Below are positions 12,548 to 25,704 of a stretch of 64,000 nt of DNA, one piece after another; the stretch's first letter is position 1; each line of letters begins with the position of its first letter. Where the stretch lies: positions 558,001-622,000 of the forward strand of contig JARUPY010000271.1 in NCBI GenBank assembly GCA_029817715.1, written 5' to 3'. The translations under genes and the position numbers were made by a program. Under the pieces are notes generated by a model. That model saw only the letters and a program-made list of their open reading frames with translations. It was not told the origin of the DNA and searched no databases. This DNA comes from Melastoma dodecandrum (taxonomy: Eukaryota; Streptophyta; Magnoliopsida; Myrtales; Melastomataceae).

Positions 12548-14451
12548 TTACAGGACGGTCGATTTTACTCTATCATAAGCTTCCTCTATTTCCTCTTCGG
12601 TCATCTCGACGGTTTCGTCACTGTCGTAACTAGTGTCAGCAGCGGTAGCTCCTTCATTTAATCTCTGCTTCTTATGTTTGGAAGAGGTGCCGCTATTGTC
12701 TTCCAAGAGGCGGTATTCTGACTCGTAAATTCGCTTGAACTCCTTGGCCCTCTCGTGGAGATCCTTTTGGGAGACTGGCTTGGCACTGCTTCTGGACCTC
12801 CTGAGCAGCTTGATAAGTTCGTCAACTACCTGAGGGACGAACTTCCATTGCTCGGATATTTGTGTGACATCCTGCTACCAACAAACATCAAAATAACAGA
12901 ACTAGATCATACAGTAAATAGATTATGATGGAGCTGGTTTTCTATCCTACAAGTCACAAGACTATTGGTTGGTGACCCTACTCAATTTTCGTCTTTCCCT
13001 ACAAGAACCCAAATAAACTTTCCTGCCAGTGTAGGGGAAGACTAGTCCTAATGCACGATGATGATGATCCAGTTTTCCTCAGACACCATACCTGATTTTG
13101 CTCCAGAGCATCTAGGGCATCTTGCAAGCAAGTTAATATTCCCTCAGCCGCTATTTTCTTCAGTTCATCCGCTTCAGGCTGATGCAGGAAACAGATAATC
13201 AAGCACAGTCAATAGAGAGTCCATGATTAAGGGGAAGGCAGCGAAATGTCAACTACACTAACCTTTTCTTCTTGACTCTCCAACCACCTAACAGTTCTAC
13301 TCAAATCTTCATGAGCCCATTTTTTCACATTTGACGGAATCAAGGCATCCTCAACCAAATTAGAATCGACCTTCTGCTTAAATTATGGAACCAAGAAACC
13401 ATTAGAAGAAAACTACTACAGCTAGACCACGATGAAACGCAAAAAAGGTGACATGCACACATACACAATAAGGGCATCAGAAAATGCCTTGCAACACAAG
13501 GCAAAACATTGAGTCTAATAAGGTAAGGAAATGCCTGAGAAGGGGAAACGATGGTAGAAAGTTTTTTCCCATGTGAACTTGTGCCATTAGTTGTTTCTTC
13601 ACCTGCATATTAAACACTTTGAGAGAGAGGAGTTCCTTTGACCTCAATGACATAACGGGATCGGAGTGAGATTACCTCGCCCCCGGGACTGAGTTGATTT
13701 CCTCCAAGGTTTGCCCACATGCATAAGATAAGGCTCAATGTCAACCAGCTTCCGGTGAGAATGGCATTCTGAGATCCATTCCTGGTGGCATCCACAGGCC
13801 AACATCAGCCAGACTACTTTTTTGATTGACTACCCTGATAAATAATTTGCCTCCACCAACCTTGCGAAACACTAAAGGACATTATAAAACCCCAAGATTC
13901 CCATGCTACAGAAAAAAAATGGAGCTCTATGGTAATGAGTACACACCTTACCGACAATGGTTCCGGTTTCGGCTTTAACTTGCCTAAACTTGGGAGTGTT
14001 TGGAAATGCGCAAACGAGGAGAGTACAGTCGGAGGTCCAGTCAGGTTGATATTCGGCTCCCATCTCGAGGGCCTGGGAGCGTAAAACAGCCCGTTCAGGA
14101 TTGATGAAACCGGACAACGCAAAAACAACCCCTTCCTGTCAAAACCGAGGAACCTTCAGTTCTTGAGAACTCAACCGGAGGATCGAACAACTCCATCAGA
14201 GGCATTTTTTTCATTTAATGTACCATAAGACTAGAAAACTTGGAGTTATTATTCGAAGTCGGCGAAGCGGAGGCATCCTCTCCCCCAGCCTCCTCTTCAT
14301 GCCGCCCATCCTCTTCGCGAACCTCACTCTTACCACGGCCGCCTGCGTTCTTTCTACCTCTCGAGTTCTTCTCGGAATTCATCCAAGAAGGAAGGCAACC
14401 CTTCGCCCCGTCATCGCCGCCATCACCGGGAATCGATTTCGCGTCCCTCAT
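12548..14451 (-). CDS. XRCC1: DNA-repair protein XRCC1 (plant type, single BRCT)
   Basis: Scaffold of base-excision and single-strand-break repair, nuclear. Exons: 14451-14224, 14135-13947, 13781-13676, 13602-13535, 13373-13263, 13178-13092, 12871-12548. These give 1113 nt and 370 residues, close to the Arabidopsis protein. Residues about 76-165 form one BRCT domain (EGVVFALSGFINPERAVLR, then EWISECHSHRKLVDIEPYLM). The C-terminal half matches the plant tail, ending VEMTEEEIEEAYDRV. Like other plant XRCC1 proteins it lacks the N-terminal domain and second BRCT of the animal protein. The intron after exon 4 lacks a good GT donor: CAG|GC...AG joins the frame at the conserved point. A weaker alternative is ATC|GTTTCC a few codons earlier. 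I chose the ATG at 14451 because it opens MRDAKSIPGD just before the conserved LPSWM motif. Confidence 0.93.
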
Positions 14452-14854
14452 TCCCGCATTCAGCAAGAACTAAAAAACCGACCAATCACCAAATTAAAAC
14501 GATCGTACACAAAGCTTTCTACGAGTCCGCGGAAAAATTGCGATTCCAGCAAAATGGAAGAAGGAATGATACTCAAATCAAACAAAAAACAATCACCTGT
14601 CGGTTATTCACCGACCGAGGAGAGGAGCAAGTGGAGTGGTGAGACGAAGAAGGGAAAACCCCAGGCGGAAATAAGATTCTCCGATGGACCATTTGTAGGC
14701 CCAAATAGGCGGCGATCTCGGCCCGCGATGGAGTGATTTTGTATAATTACAATTTTTTTAAATACACGTTTTATATTTAAAAAATCGTAAAAAATCGAAT
14801 ACATTAATATTTCTAGAAAAGGAGGTTGAGAGTTTGGAGGGTGGCTGGATTTAG
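14452..14854. other. Intergenic, XRCC1 promoter side
   Basis: This 403-bp gap lies between the XRCC1 start and the glycosyltransferase stop. It contains GGCCCA at 14697-14702 (TGGGCC, site II type, on the minus strand) and an AT-rich tract at 14740-14815. No gene is seen. Confidence 0.5.
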
Positions 14855-17032
14855 TCAACTGAATTGCGAGATGACCTGAGCGAGTTTACTGTACGTTTGG
14901 TTCTTCATATACAACCTTCCTGCCTTTCTCCTTCCGTTCATCCCCATCTCCACCCTTGCCGACGGGTTATCGAGTAAGTACTGAAGATTTCGTGCGAGGA
15001 CTTTCACTCCTCTGCGACCGGGAGGGTGGAGAAGCCCTGTGATGTTGTGTTCCACGATTTCTTTTGTGCCTCCTGCATCTGTTCCCAGCACCTGGTATTA
15101 TGAAGGAGAGGATTTTACGACAGGTCAAAAGACTGATGATTCAGCCCAATGCTTGGAAGGGCAAGAAAAATGTCTTATACCGGAAGGCCAAATGCCATCG
15201 CCTCCACCGTGACCCTCCCGAAAGTTTCCCCGAGACCCTGCGTACCAATGAAATCATAGGATGATAGATGAAAAGTGCAGCGAGGATTCAAGCATAATGG
15301 GGCATCCCACGAGGAGACCGTTCATTGAAACAGTTGAGCAGAAGAATTGTGGATGATGATGATGGGAGTAGCGAGCTTGCGGGAAAGGACTAATGTCCCC
15401 ATACCTGCGCATTGATGACGTAGACATCTCCAGCAGAGTAAATTGCAGCTATGTGCGTGGTGACTGGGGTCCATAGGACTGACTTTGACAGGGTTTTGTG
15501 CTGTGATAGAAATCCCAAAATGTTCTCAAGGTAAGGGAGCTTATTGCTTTTGCACCCTACTGAACCCAGCAGCACCTTCAGGTTTGGCTGCCGTCGAATG
15601 ATCTTGTTTTGAAATAGATCTCGTCGTCTCTTAGAACAGCCCTCTAACGAATCCTGTGAGGAGCAGTTGCTCTCCAAAATCAGTTTTGCCGATTCAAGTA
15701 GCAGGAGCTGCCCCTTGCCAGGATTTATACTACTCAGTGAAATCACGAGCAAATCTTCGTCTTTCAATCCGATCTCTTCTCTAACAGCATCCCGCAGTTG
15801 CTTCCTTTTCTCCATTGCAGCAAGAGTCAGCTCATCATGGACGGACAGAGGAACTACAGCAGGGTCAGCTATCAGCTTCACATTCTCTTCTTCGCACCAA
15901 GAAAGCCAAATCTTAGATTGCGTCTCAGAAAGAAAAACCAGTTTTTCCACCCTGTTCAGTACGGGTTTTGCCCGATCAAAGTACTCCCGCCGGTTTTCCA
16001 TCACCCATAATGCAACCCGACGTGAAGCTTCCGGCGAACGGGTAACATACTGTTCTGCAAGAATGTGAAAAGAGAGACATCTTGCCTTCAGAAATAAATA
16101 AATGGAGGATTTGAATGAGGGGAGTATAGCAGGAGACCTATCCATGAAGCGCATACTGCAGATCCTGCAATGACCAAATCTGCCTTTGAAGCTGCTTCAA
16201 AACTCAGTCGACCTTTGTCCTTGATGAGCTTGATGCCTCTTTTACCGAGCTCCTGCATCAATTCACCCTTCCTACTGAGCGCGACAGCAGAAACGGTGGC
16301 CCCACAGCTGAGCAGCTCTGTTGCCAACTCAATCATCGACAACGGAGCGCCAGTCATCGATAGCTCGTGAAATATCAACACAAACTTTCTCGACCTCACA
16401 GCCCTGGAGTAATCCCCGTCCACGTTACAGGAAGGCTTTGTCTGCAGATTGTTTCCTAGCACCTGATCCTCAATGAATCCAAATGGACCGACTACCCTGC
16501 CATGAGTAGTGTTTTTCTCTGGAAGCACTCTCTTCTTGACCTCCGTGCTTCTGATTTTCATCACGGGTAGCTTCCTCCTGAGAAGAAATCCATTATGCAA
16601 AGCAGAGTCAGCACCGGCAGCAGATTTCCCATCCATCCTCCTTCGAGTGAGACCAATATCTGTGCTTGCTGCAGACCAGATCAAACCTTTCTCATGTTCA
16701 ATCGCCGAGAAACCGTCCGTCGCAAGGGGAACCAAGCTTTTTCCCCCGTGATTGCGGACGAAACTCAAGGCATCATGGCTAGACTGGATATAAAGCACCA
16801 CACAAACCCACGTACAAATGCAAAGCAACCAATACACCAACTTATCAGTCCTAACAGATGGCTTTGTGCCTCCGCCATTACTAATAGTTCTGAGGACTTC
16901 CTTTGTCTGAACAGAAAGCTTTGTCCCTCCACTCCCAGAATTCATGTCGCCTTGCTGCTTGTCCATTTGATCCATTGCCTTCAGTTTTTTCCGCCTCTCG
17001 GGATGTAGGCAATTATCAACATCTACTGGCAT
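14855..17032 (-). CDS. Glycosyltransferase family 4 (UDP-glycosyltransferase superfamily), type II membrane protein
   Basis: Retaining GT-B fold glycosyltransferase of the plant group that includes At3g15940/At1g52420 and At1g75420/At1g19710. Exons 17032-16138, 16054-15405, 15237-15181 and 15091-14855 give 612 residues. A single membrane span (about residues 64-82, LVYWLLCICTWVCVVLYIQ) after a basic, polar N-terminus predicts a Golgi/ER type II topology. Conserved blocks are FHELSMTGAPLSMIELATEL, WVMENRREYFDRAKPVL, SLSSINPGKGQLLLLESAK, and the GT4 donor-site region GETFGRVTVEAMAFGLPV followed by GTDAGGTKEIVEHNITGLL. The start is uncertain: ATGs at 17131 and 16975 share the frame, and 17032 was taken as a compromise. 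Acceptor and product are unknown from sequence. Confidence 0.9.
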
Positions 17033-18951
17033 TTGGTTTGTATGAATATAAAGATTGAAGCAAGAACAGATGTTCCCCGAGGAAGTATGATGAATATGGA
17101 AAGAGATGGGATGAAAGAGAAGGAATGCCAAGCTACCTTGTTACGCGTAGGTATTTCTGACTACGCAAAGGGAAGACACGAATAAGGAGAAGAAATATTA
17201 CACGTTTACTAATCTGCTCCAACCTTTTCCCATCTGTTCTATGAATATTTCTCTTAAGAATTTCATAGAACAAATTCACTGCAACGTCGACTTCATAAAT
17301 GTAATCAGGTGGAACTTGAAATCTTCCAACTTTCCCACAACGTGACCCAAAAAGCCAAAGTTTAAAGTGTTGCAAGCCAATCTGGTATTTTGATTCATCT
17401 GGGTAGGACATGGAACAGAGGACATGAAAAGATCAAACATTTGGAGATCATCACTAATACTCCGCAACAAAATATACTATTCAGCCAGCTAGACGTGGAC
17501 AAGTTCAAGTGAAATTGGATCCCTTCTCTAAGCAATCGTTTGCTGTTGGACAGCCTAATATCTCCTGCACCAGATCCTCCCTGAGTCAACCAAATTTTAA
17601 AAACAGGCCACCTAACGAAGAATGTCAACCATCAACTCCAGCCTTTAATTTTGCAGGGAAAGAAAAGAGAACAAACCTTCTTTCAAGGCATGCTTACGCA
17701 CCAGTAGGCAGGAACATGAAGATGAGGATGTAGACTTGAAATAGAGGACGAAGCAGCAATCATATCACAAACAAGGTTTATATATTCATGGACACTACAT
17801 GCCAATTCATAGAGCAGAAACAAAGATGTTTACAAGGAAATGAGGAAAAAGCTCGGTCATAATGAAGAAGGTCATACCGGAATTCACAAATCCCGCTCAC
17901 AATTTGAAGAATTTTACTAAGAAACAACTCCAAAGTAATATGAATGAAATTATAGGGACCATGACGGCTCAAATAAAGAGAAAAATATTCCAGACTTCTA
18001 GGTCCACAGCAGAGCTCCTGAATATTCATCCTTTTATTTGTATTTTCCTCTTGATATCACAGGCATGGAACAACTTAACGGAGAAGAATTCACCAAAAGC
18101 CAAGCCACAAGAAAACCTGGGAAACAGAAGAAATTGGTCATTAAGGAAAGATGAAACCAAATGCCCCAGTGGTATCTACAACAAAGGAGAGCATTTTTGT
18201 TCCACACCTTATGCTAAAATAAGAAATGGCCACCCATCACGCCACATTGAGATTCTCCAGCAGACCGCAGCATGAGCAGGTGTATGCCACATTAAATGCT
18301 ACAATTTTAAACACGGAGATTTTAGTTAGTTGACCTTAAAATCACCATCAAAGACATGTTTCCCAGAAACTCACTAGCGAAAGGGCAGCAACACCCTCCA
18401 ATGCATATATATCATATCCAAACATTAGACCAAAAGTATGATGCAAGTCCCGGAAAAACAAAAACAAACACATCCATCAGCAAAAAGATCACCCTAAGAT
18501 GATCTCAAGTTCCTTTGATAATACTAGCATGCGTGTTTAACAAACTATTCCAGTCAGAAATTATCATATGCATTTATTATACTAGTCTAACTGAAAGACG
18601 ACATAAAAGCGATGAAGTGCACAAAAATCTAATTTCAACTTTAACGATAGCCAAAACTTCATATTAGTAATAGAATACGTATTCAGCTAATACCTAACTC
18701 GTCTGTCTTCAGGCGACAAATTGTTTAATTGCATGGAAGGAACAATAAAAAGGATGCCAGGAAAAATTACCCAACATATTGCAACAAAAGCTCGCCCGAA
18801 GTGGTCCAGTAGGAAAGCTGGAACAACAACGGCCAAGGATTAGGTTGTATCAGCAGATAACCCATGCCCACAATCTTTGAGACCCAGTCAACAGAAAAAC
18901 TCATGGCGAATCTCAACCTTCATCTACTGATACACTTTGGAAAATGGAACT
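17033..18951. other. Intergenic region
   Basis: This stretch is 1.9 kb of AT-rich sequence between the glycosyltransferase start and the stop of the Barentsz-type gene. It should contain the glycosyltransferase promoter and leader, nearer 17.1 kb, and the 3' UTR of the upstream gene, nearer 18.9 kb. I saw no protein-like frame, RNA gene or repeat. Confidence 0.5.
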
Positions 18952-21900
18952 TCACTGTCCAAAATTCATCTCCGAGTATCTGCATTGTTTGTCAAAAGCA
19001 TCAGACAAAATCCATGAAGGATGCCGAGCAGACAGCTTCATTAGCAAGATGCACGTTAGAGCAAAATAGGTGCACAGATGGAGACTCATTTCTGCACTTC
19101 CTGTGACCAAAAGAAAGGGTTCCCAGCATACCAAAACAATTTTTGAACTAACCTGCGAGGCTTATTCTGACGTTGTCCATAATCCTCATTCACAACTTCT
19201 GCATTTTAAAAAGTTTCCATCTCAATATCAGTTAGAAATAATTAACCATCACAATAACAGTCCAAAGAGGAACTGTGAGAAGTTTCTAGTACCAGATCTT
19301 TGGGCGGGCTTCCCCTCATTATTGGGTTTATTTGAATGGCTTTCCTTGCTTCAAAAAAGAGACAAGCAGGTCAAGTCAGAAAATTATCATGCAAGAACTG
19401 AAAATAATCAGTTTTTTTTTTTCATCTAAAAACATGCATACAAAAAACCCTTGATATCTCAGACATTCAGCAGTTGTTGTGTCAGTTTTAATATCATATA
19501 AGAGTTTCATGACAAAGGATCCCAACATGACCTGACCAAATGAGAGTTCTGTTCCTAGCTAACATTCGTCGGGAAAATAATTCCCAAAATAAGACACCAA
19601 CTATCATTTTGGCAAATAATGCCCCAAACTCGGTGTTACAAACACTGAGTTCGTAACGGATCGCATGAACTAAGTGTTTGTAACACTGAGTTCATAACGG
19701 AATCATCCAAATTTCGTCTGAATTGGCTGGTCAATAAACTCAGGTCATAGTTTGGTGAATTGGCTGGTCGTCCAAATTTCGACAATTCAGGACAGTCGGC
19801 TGGTAAAATTCCTTACTTCCATTTGACGATTCCCACACTTGGGATTTTCCCTTGCTTTTGGTCTAATCTGATTCTTCGTTCCTCGATCGATCCTTCAACC
19901 CGTTCGGCGTTTATGGGTTTGTTAGGGCTGGTGTGTGGGTGGATATGTCTGTTGTAGGTTTCATTTTTTTGGCTGCTGAGCTTCCTAGCTTAGCCTAAGT
20001 GTTTGGAACTCGGTGTTTGGAACACCGAGTTTCTCAAGTCATTTATGAACTCAGAGTTACAAACACCAAGTTCATGAAAATCTATCATCCTTCATGAACT
20101 TGGTGTTTGTAACACTGAGTTTGGGGCATTATTTGCCCAAATTTGACAGTTGGTGCCTTATTTTGGGAATTATTTTCCCGACGAACCTTAGTTGGGAACA
20201 AAGCTCGAGCAAATGAAGCGTGTAAAGAAAATGACACCTCCATTGATAAATAAACTAGTGATTGAGACCAAAGGCAGACCTTGAACTGCTCGCCGAAGTT
20301 GCCTGACCTGATGAAGTATGATAAGCACCATCAACAGCAATATAAGGAGAACAATATGCAGCTCCTAATGCTCCAGCAGCTCCAGCTAGAACTGGCAACC
20401 TGATAACGTGGAAAGGTTGAGGTCAGCAACGTTTAATTAGTCAAAGCAGAGCCAGCAAGTAACATTATGAAATCATGTTGCTGATGAAAACTTCAAATTA
20501 TAAACCGTGCCTAAACAAGTATGAATAACCAGGAACAACAATAATCTGGAAATTTGAAAATAATAGATTCTTTCGGTGAACCAGATAAAATACAACTCTG
20601 AACATTCAACATACTACCAAGCAAACTAATGAGAGGAGGGGTAAAAGGGCATAGAAAGTTAAGAGCGGCGAATAATGAGGACACAAACTTAGTAAAAGAT
20701 AACACCATACCATGTCATCTCAGAATTGCCCATTCCAAGTTGAGGTTGGGCAACATAACCCGGAAATGCCATACCAACAGCAGGAACTCCTAGACCACCA
20801 GAATGCTGACCCCCAAACTGCATCACTGCATGCCATTTAAAGAAGATGATAATGTCAATGTGGGAGTCTTATAGTAAAATTTCGAGGCTCATCTCTTGTT
20901 GAGATATTTCAAGTGATTGTATTATAAAAGATTCCTCACCAGGTAAGAAGGCAGGAGTACCAGGGAAATTTTGATCCCCATGTCCCATACCCGTATTTCC
21001 ACCAGCTCCAACAACTTGTGGTCCACCATAGAGAAAAGAGCCTTTCCCGCTTCCTTGAACTGTAGCTTTTCCCTTAGGAACCAAAGCCCCAGTATGCTTA
21101 CTTGATTCCGTTGGAGAGTCTGTGTCTAAAATTTCATAAGAGTTATCTGAAACTGACACTTTTGAAGGGGAGGAACTTTGCCCACTACCAGGGCGATGTC
21201 CCTGCTGCTGATTGGTCGGGTGAACTCTACTGGACGTTGGACTTTTCTGATCAGAATTCACCTGCATGGCAGGAGAAGCTCTGCCAACCCGTCCCTGAGA
21301 AACAGGTTGATAAGCCATGGTTCCCACAGGGAAACCTGCAACCCTTCCTTGGGTTTGAGTCCTATTCTGATTATGAAGAGAATGAGAATCATTAACAGGA
21401 GTAACAGACATTGGCTTCACAGGTTTTCCAACTGATGCACTGAATGAATCATCTATAGAAAGCTTCTCCATGCCAGTGGAATTGGATGCATTCTGTCCTT
21501 GCACCAGGGCATTGGGTCCCCGAACAGAAAACTTATCATCAACACCAGAAGGACGGTTGATCCTATTGTTATTACTTGATTGTGCTTCCTTTCTCTGTGC
21601 TGACGAAGCGTCCTTGCTAGACGAACTTGATGGATAGAATGGAAGAGAAGCCGAACTCAAACTTGAAGCAAATGTCTGCTTTCTTGCAGAAGCACCATCA
21701 GTTTCCCGATTCATGGAGGAAACGACAGATCGCCCAGTATTATCCTGTAAATATGCTTCTGCATTCTTCGTGTATCTAATTGAATCGAATGTCGGGTCAG
21801 TATAAAATTGCCCAGCCACAGATTAGATGAGACCGACAAAAGCCACTGGAATACTCACTGTTTACTTTTATTTGAAGGTTCCTGGTTGCTTTTTCGAAGG

Positions 21901-23610
21901 GAAGTCTCGTATCTTCTCGGCCCTCTCCCTCTCACACTTCTTGCTACTTGATTTTGACTGCTATCATTGGTGCTTGTAACAGTACGACCATTTTCGTAGC
22001 TTTTTGTCCAGTAGCCTCTGGGGTAACCTTGACCCACAACCCGATTTCTACCACGCCCACGATAACTACCTCTGCCCCTCCGTCTCTGAAGAAAGCAATT
22101 CAAACATCATCAGAGGATAAACTGATGGAACAATGCACTCCAATAACAAGTATAATGAAGAACAGACAAACACTAATACAACCAGGAAAGACACAATCGA
22201 GCAAAAAAGCACATGCCAACCTCATCAAACCGCCTTTCCTGAACTGTCATCTCCTCATATTTGTCATGGCCCCATTTTCTGTCATCTTTTGATTCCCACA
22301 GCTTCTTAGCACCAAAAGTCCTCCTGGAAAGGAAACATGATGCATTAAACAAAACATTGCAATCCATTTAACTCCAGTAAACAGAATATCAAGGTTGTAC
22401 CACTCAATTTTGAGTAAATTTCAAAAAAGAAAACTTAAAAGGAAAAGCCAATATAGAAACCAAAATCCTAAACGATAAACAATGGATGATAAAAGCACTA
22501 TCTGGCAGAGGAGAAAAAGTCAGATTACGTACCCAAATTGACAGCAAAAAAGACATCAACCGCATCACTGCATAAAGTTGTTTTAAAAAGGGAAAAGAAA
22601 ACACCTAACATACTGCAAATCCAACATCTAATTCACTGAGATATACGAGAGAACTGCTTCCAGGATCTGTGCCCGGTATAGGGTGAAGATGGTTATTGTG
22701 TAAACCCAAAACAGGGAGACCTACATTCAGTTTTTCTACTAATATGACACTGGGGCTTTTCATGAGAATTAGAACGTAACAACTAACCCAAAGTAACAAC
22801 TGTGAGTGCTCAATAGCAACTAAGTCACCCCCACCCTTTGTCCGGCCCATTATGGCAGCCAGAATGATCTCTAAAGAAATAATTGCCCCATGGACATGTT
22901 TACTTTCCCAAAATAATATCGGCAAATGACAATAATGCCCATCTATCATTTCCTTGACTCAAGCAAATAAGAAACCTGACAAGGAGTCATTACCTGTTTC
23001 TCCCACCAACATTGTCCCTGAACCGATCATCGTGCATGTAAAATGCCCCTGCAGTTGGCACAGCGAAGGGCTCGTTCTCCTTCTTACCCTCTAGGTTCCC
23101 TCCGTCTTCCTCTTCCTCTTCCTCCTCCCCCTGATAATCCCCCCACTCAGCAGCATTGTCCACCAGTGAGCTTGCAACATCTGTCTCTTTTCTAACGGTC
23201 TCCTCTGCAGGCTCCGGACCACCAACCCTCTTGTTGACGACGGCATCATCATCAGCAACCGCACCAGAAACCGCCACCTCCACCCCCTCCTCATCGTAAC
23301 CGCCCTCCCCATCAACATAATCATCCTCTTCTCCATCCAAATAATACTCTTCCTCCTCCCCCTCCTCATCGTCGTCGTACTCAGCCACCGCACCCTCGCC
23401 ATCCGACTCTTCCTGTTGAACCCCACCGACACCCTTCCCCTTCTCCTCCACACCATCACCCCCATCATCTCCATCCTTCCCTCCGTCGGCCCCCATCCTC
23501 TCCTCCTCATCGTCGCTCGCAGCCCTCCTCCTCCTCATGACGAGCGAACCCTTCGCCTCATCAGGATCGCTCTCGTACTCGACCTGATCCTCCTTCTCCG
23601 TCGTCGCCAT
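18952..23610 (-). CDS. Barentsz/CASC3 (MLN51)-like eIF4AIII-binding protein
   Basis: Likely core-shell factor of the exon junction complex, binding the helicase eIF4AIII through its SELOR/Btz domain in nucleus and cytoplasm. Exons: 23610-22994, 22323-22221, 22085-21859, 21775-20940, 20825-20711, 20399-20280, 19348-19293, 19198-19153, 18979-18952; 2148 nt, 715 residues. The start MATTEKEDQVEYESDPDEAK was preferred over an ATG six codons upstream because it opens the conserved acidic N-terminus. The Btz domain (about residues 190-245) reads GAFYMHDDRF...RRTFGAKKLWESKDDRKWGH DKYEE. An arginine/glycine-rich stretch follows (RRRGRGSYRGRGRNR). The rest is low-complexity and Ser/Gln-rich, and the protein ends RYSEMNFGQ. 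The MULE-like element at 19544-20209 lies in intron 6. Confidence 0.92.
19544..20209. mobile_element. Terminal-inverted-repeat (MULE-like/foldback) element in Barentsz intron
   Basis: This 666-bp element has long terminal inverted repeats. The left end, TTCGTCGGGAAAATAATTCC from 19565, matches the complement of the right end at 20185, and similarity continues about 90 bp inward and about 20 bp outward. The flanks carry a direct CAAATGA (19537-19543 and 20210-20216), a candidate 7- to 9-bp target-site duplication. Inside are several copies of a short palindromic unit around AACTCGGTGTTACAAACAC. No transposase is encoded, so it is non-autonomous. TIR length and duplication size suggest Mutator type, but I cannot assign the superfamily firmly. 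Confidence 0.8.
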
Positions 23611-25704
23611 AGCAAATGATCCTAGCAATCAAAAACCCTAAATTCCCGAAATCGACCGACACCCAACACAAGGAACGATCCGGGGAGGAATTACCGGAGG
23701 AGGAAGAACTAAAGCACGCCGGTAATTGAGCCGAATCAAATGAAATCAAATCGCCGTGGAAAAGAAAAAGAAAGATTTTATTTTTCCTCAGAGTAAGGGC
23801 GGATGGAAGGGGAAAGCGAATCGAGGATATTTTTTAGCAAGTGAAATAATGATAAAGGAAGAAGGAGGTGAAGAAAGACGACGGTGGCGTTTGTTGTGGA
23901 GCTGTAAAAAAAGAGAAGCTGGATTTGGAGGAGGGTACTCCGGGGAAATCACATCGGATTATAGCTTACGTGGCGGATCCTGATTGGTCGGTGGTCAGAC
24001 GGGTTAGAACAGAGGTGCGAACCCTGTCGCGACTCGACACGTAGGCCACGTTGATAGAAGTTAGGTTCGCATGAACGGCGGGAACATTTGACTCAACGAC
24101 GCTTTGGGAAGCCCTCGACATCCCCCGGAAGTTGAAAAGCAGAAGACACTAGTTTTAAAAAATAAAGTACCACGTGTTATCTGCCGTCATCCATGTGAAG
24201 TTCATGCATTTTCGGCTATTATACTGTATTGGATTCAAGGTAAAAAAGCCAACTGCCCGACGACCCAGAATCAAAGCCACGGAATGATTACTGGACGGAG
24301 TTACTTATTCACACGAAAAGGAAAGGCTTCTATAACTCCTTCAGGTACACCCCTAAAATACTTCACTGTCCCCATAAAAAAACGGAAGAAAAATTAAGAA
24401 GGAAGCCTGTAATCGATTGTGGCACTAAAATGGAACTTCATACAGAATGACAAGAGGGGGTGAAAAGGCATAAAAATCAAACAAGAGCGGCCCTCAAAGA
24501 ATTATATGACGAGGGAAGGAAAACGGTAGAAAAAGGCCAACTAAAACTAGAGAGAGGGAGAGAGCTTCTTTAATGCTATTTGATCGATCTGTTGTCACAA
24601 AAAAGACTCAATTTCACTATTAACGTCACAGTCCCTTGACAAAAGTAGAGGTATTTGGTCTAGATGATCGTAATGAAACCAGCACCTGCGGCATGTAGTT
24701 GACAGTGAGTCGAGGGCAAATATTGTCAGGATCAGATTGACAAATAAGGCTATTATTCATAAGGAAACAGCAAAATGAAGAAAGAAGGCCTTAGGTCACA
24801 TTTATGTTTCTGTTTTATGATGTTTCGAGAGCAAGGTAATCATAACAGCCTGAGTTCTCAGACCTATACTGCCTGAAAGGAATTCATTCTTACCTTAAGA
24901 GCCGATGAACGCAAGCTAGAACTGATTCTCTTGAGACGGACACCTATTGACCTGGGGTGAGAACTGTCCAAAAGAAAAGACAATGGAAATGCATGAGGAA
25001 ACAGGAGCAGAAACAAGAAGCGGCAAAAGGAGATGCAAGATCATTGTAATGACCAAAGATGAAAATTCGTGAAATGTGAAATCCACCTACCACAAAGTAA
25101 CACGGAAATTGGAGGAGCTTAACATGTACAAAGAAACATTTCCTACAATATGAACCAACAGAGCCGTTTTTCCTTTTATTTGAAAAAGCCTACCTACTCG
25201 AGTCGAAGCTAAAAAACAGGTACCTCCAATCCAGGTAACATTAACATAATCTCACAGCAAATGAAATTTAAGACAGCTTCAGTGAAGGCAAAAGGTGCCT
25301 CAAACTATGGAAATATTAGTTCCAGAGCTGTTCAGAAATTTAGTAGAATCCTGAGAATTCTACGTTTCACAGGACAGGTAATATGCCAGAGTACCAGAGG
25401 GTCAATGCCTCATTTCGAAGTCCTAGTTAAAGAGGGATAAAAAGGAGAGAAATCCATAGATATATTCCAGGCATCTGACAGCAGGTCAATTTTTTTCCGA
25501 AGTTCTGGGCCTCTAAAATTAGACAAGAAGCCTAGAATCTAGAATTAAAACAAGCCATGTTAGCTACTCCTTTCCTGCAGATTAGATCTCAATCTGTTAA
25601 AAAGCCACCCAAAAGCAACCAAGAGAAAAACAAATGGCACTTTAGAATCAATTAATCACCAGTTGACAAAATTTGGATTTTCACACTGGCCCAACCAATT
25701 GCTT
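23611..25704. other. Intergenic region between Barentsz and coatomer genes
   Basis: This 2.1-kb region holds the promoter and leader of the Barentsz gene near 23.6-24.2 kb (with ACGTGG near 23968 and a CACGTG G-box near 24171) and the 3' region of coatomer beta' just below 25.7 kb. Nothing else with coding character was found. Confidence 0.5.

Noticed and set aside
14218..14736. 172-codon plus-strand frame
   Set aside because: It is antisense to XRCC1 exon 1 and the XRCC1 upstream region; the opposite strand gives the real protein.
16509..17008. Plus-strand frames opposite the glycosyltransferase
   Set aside because: They are shadows of exon 1 of the minus-strand gene with no domain of their own.
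24104..24397. 97-codon plus-strand frame
   Set aside because: No domain, biased basic composition, and it lies in the promoter side of the Barentsz gene.
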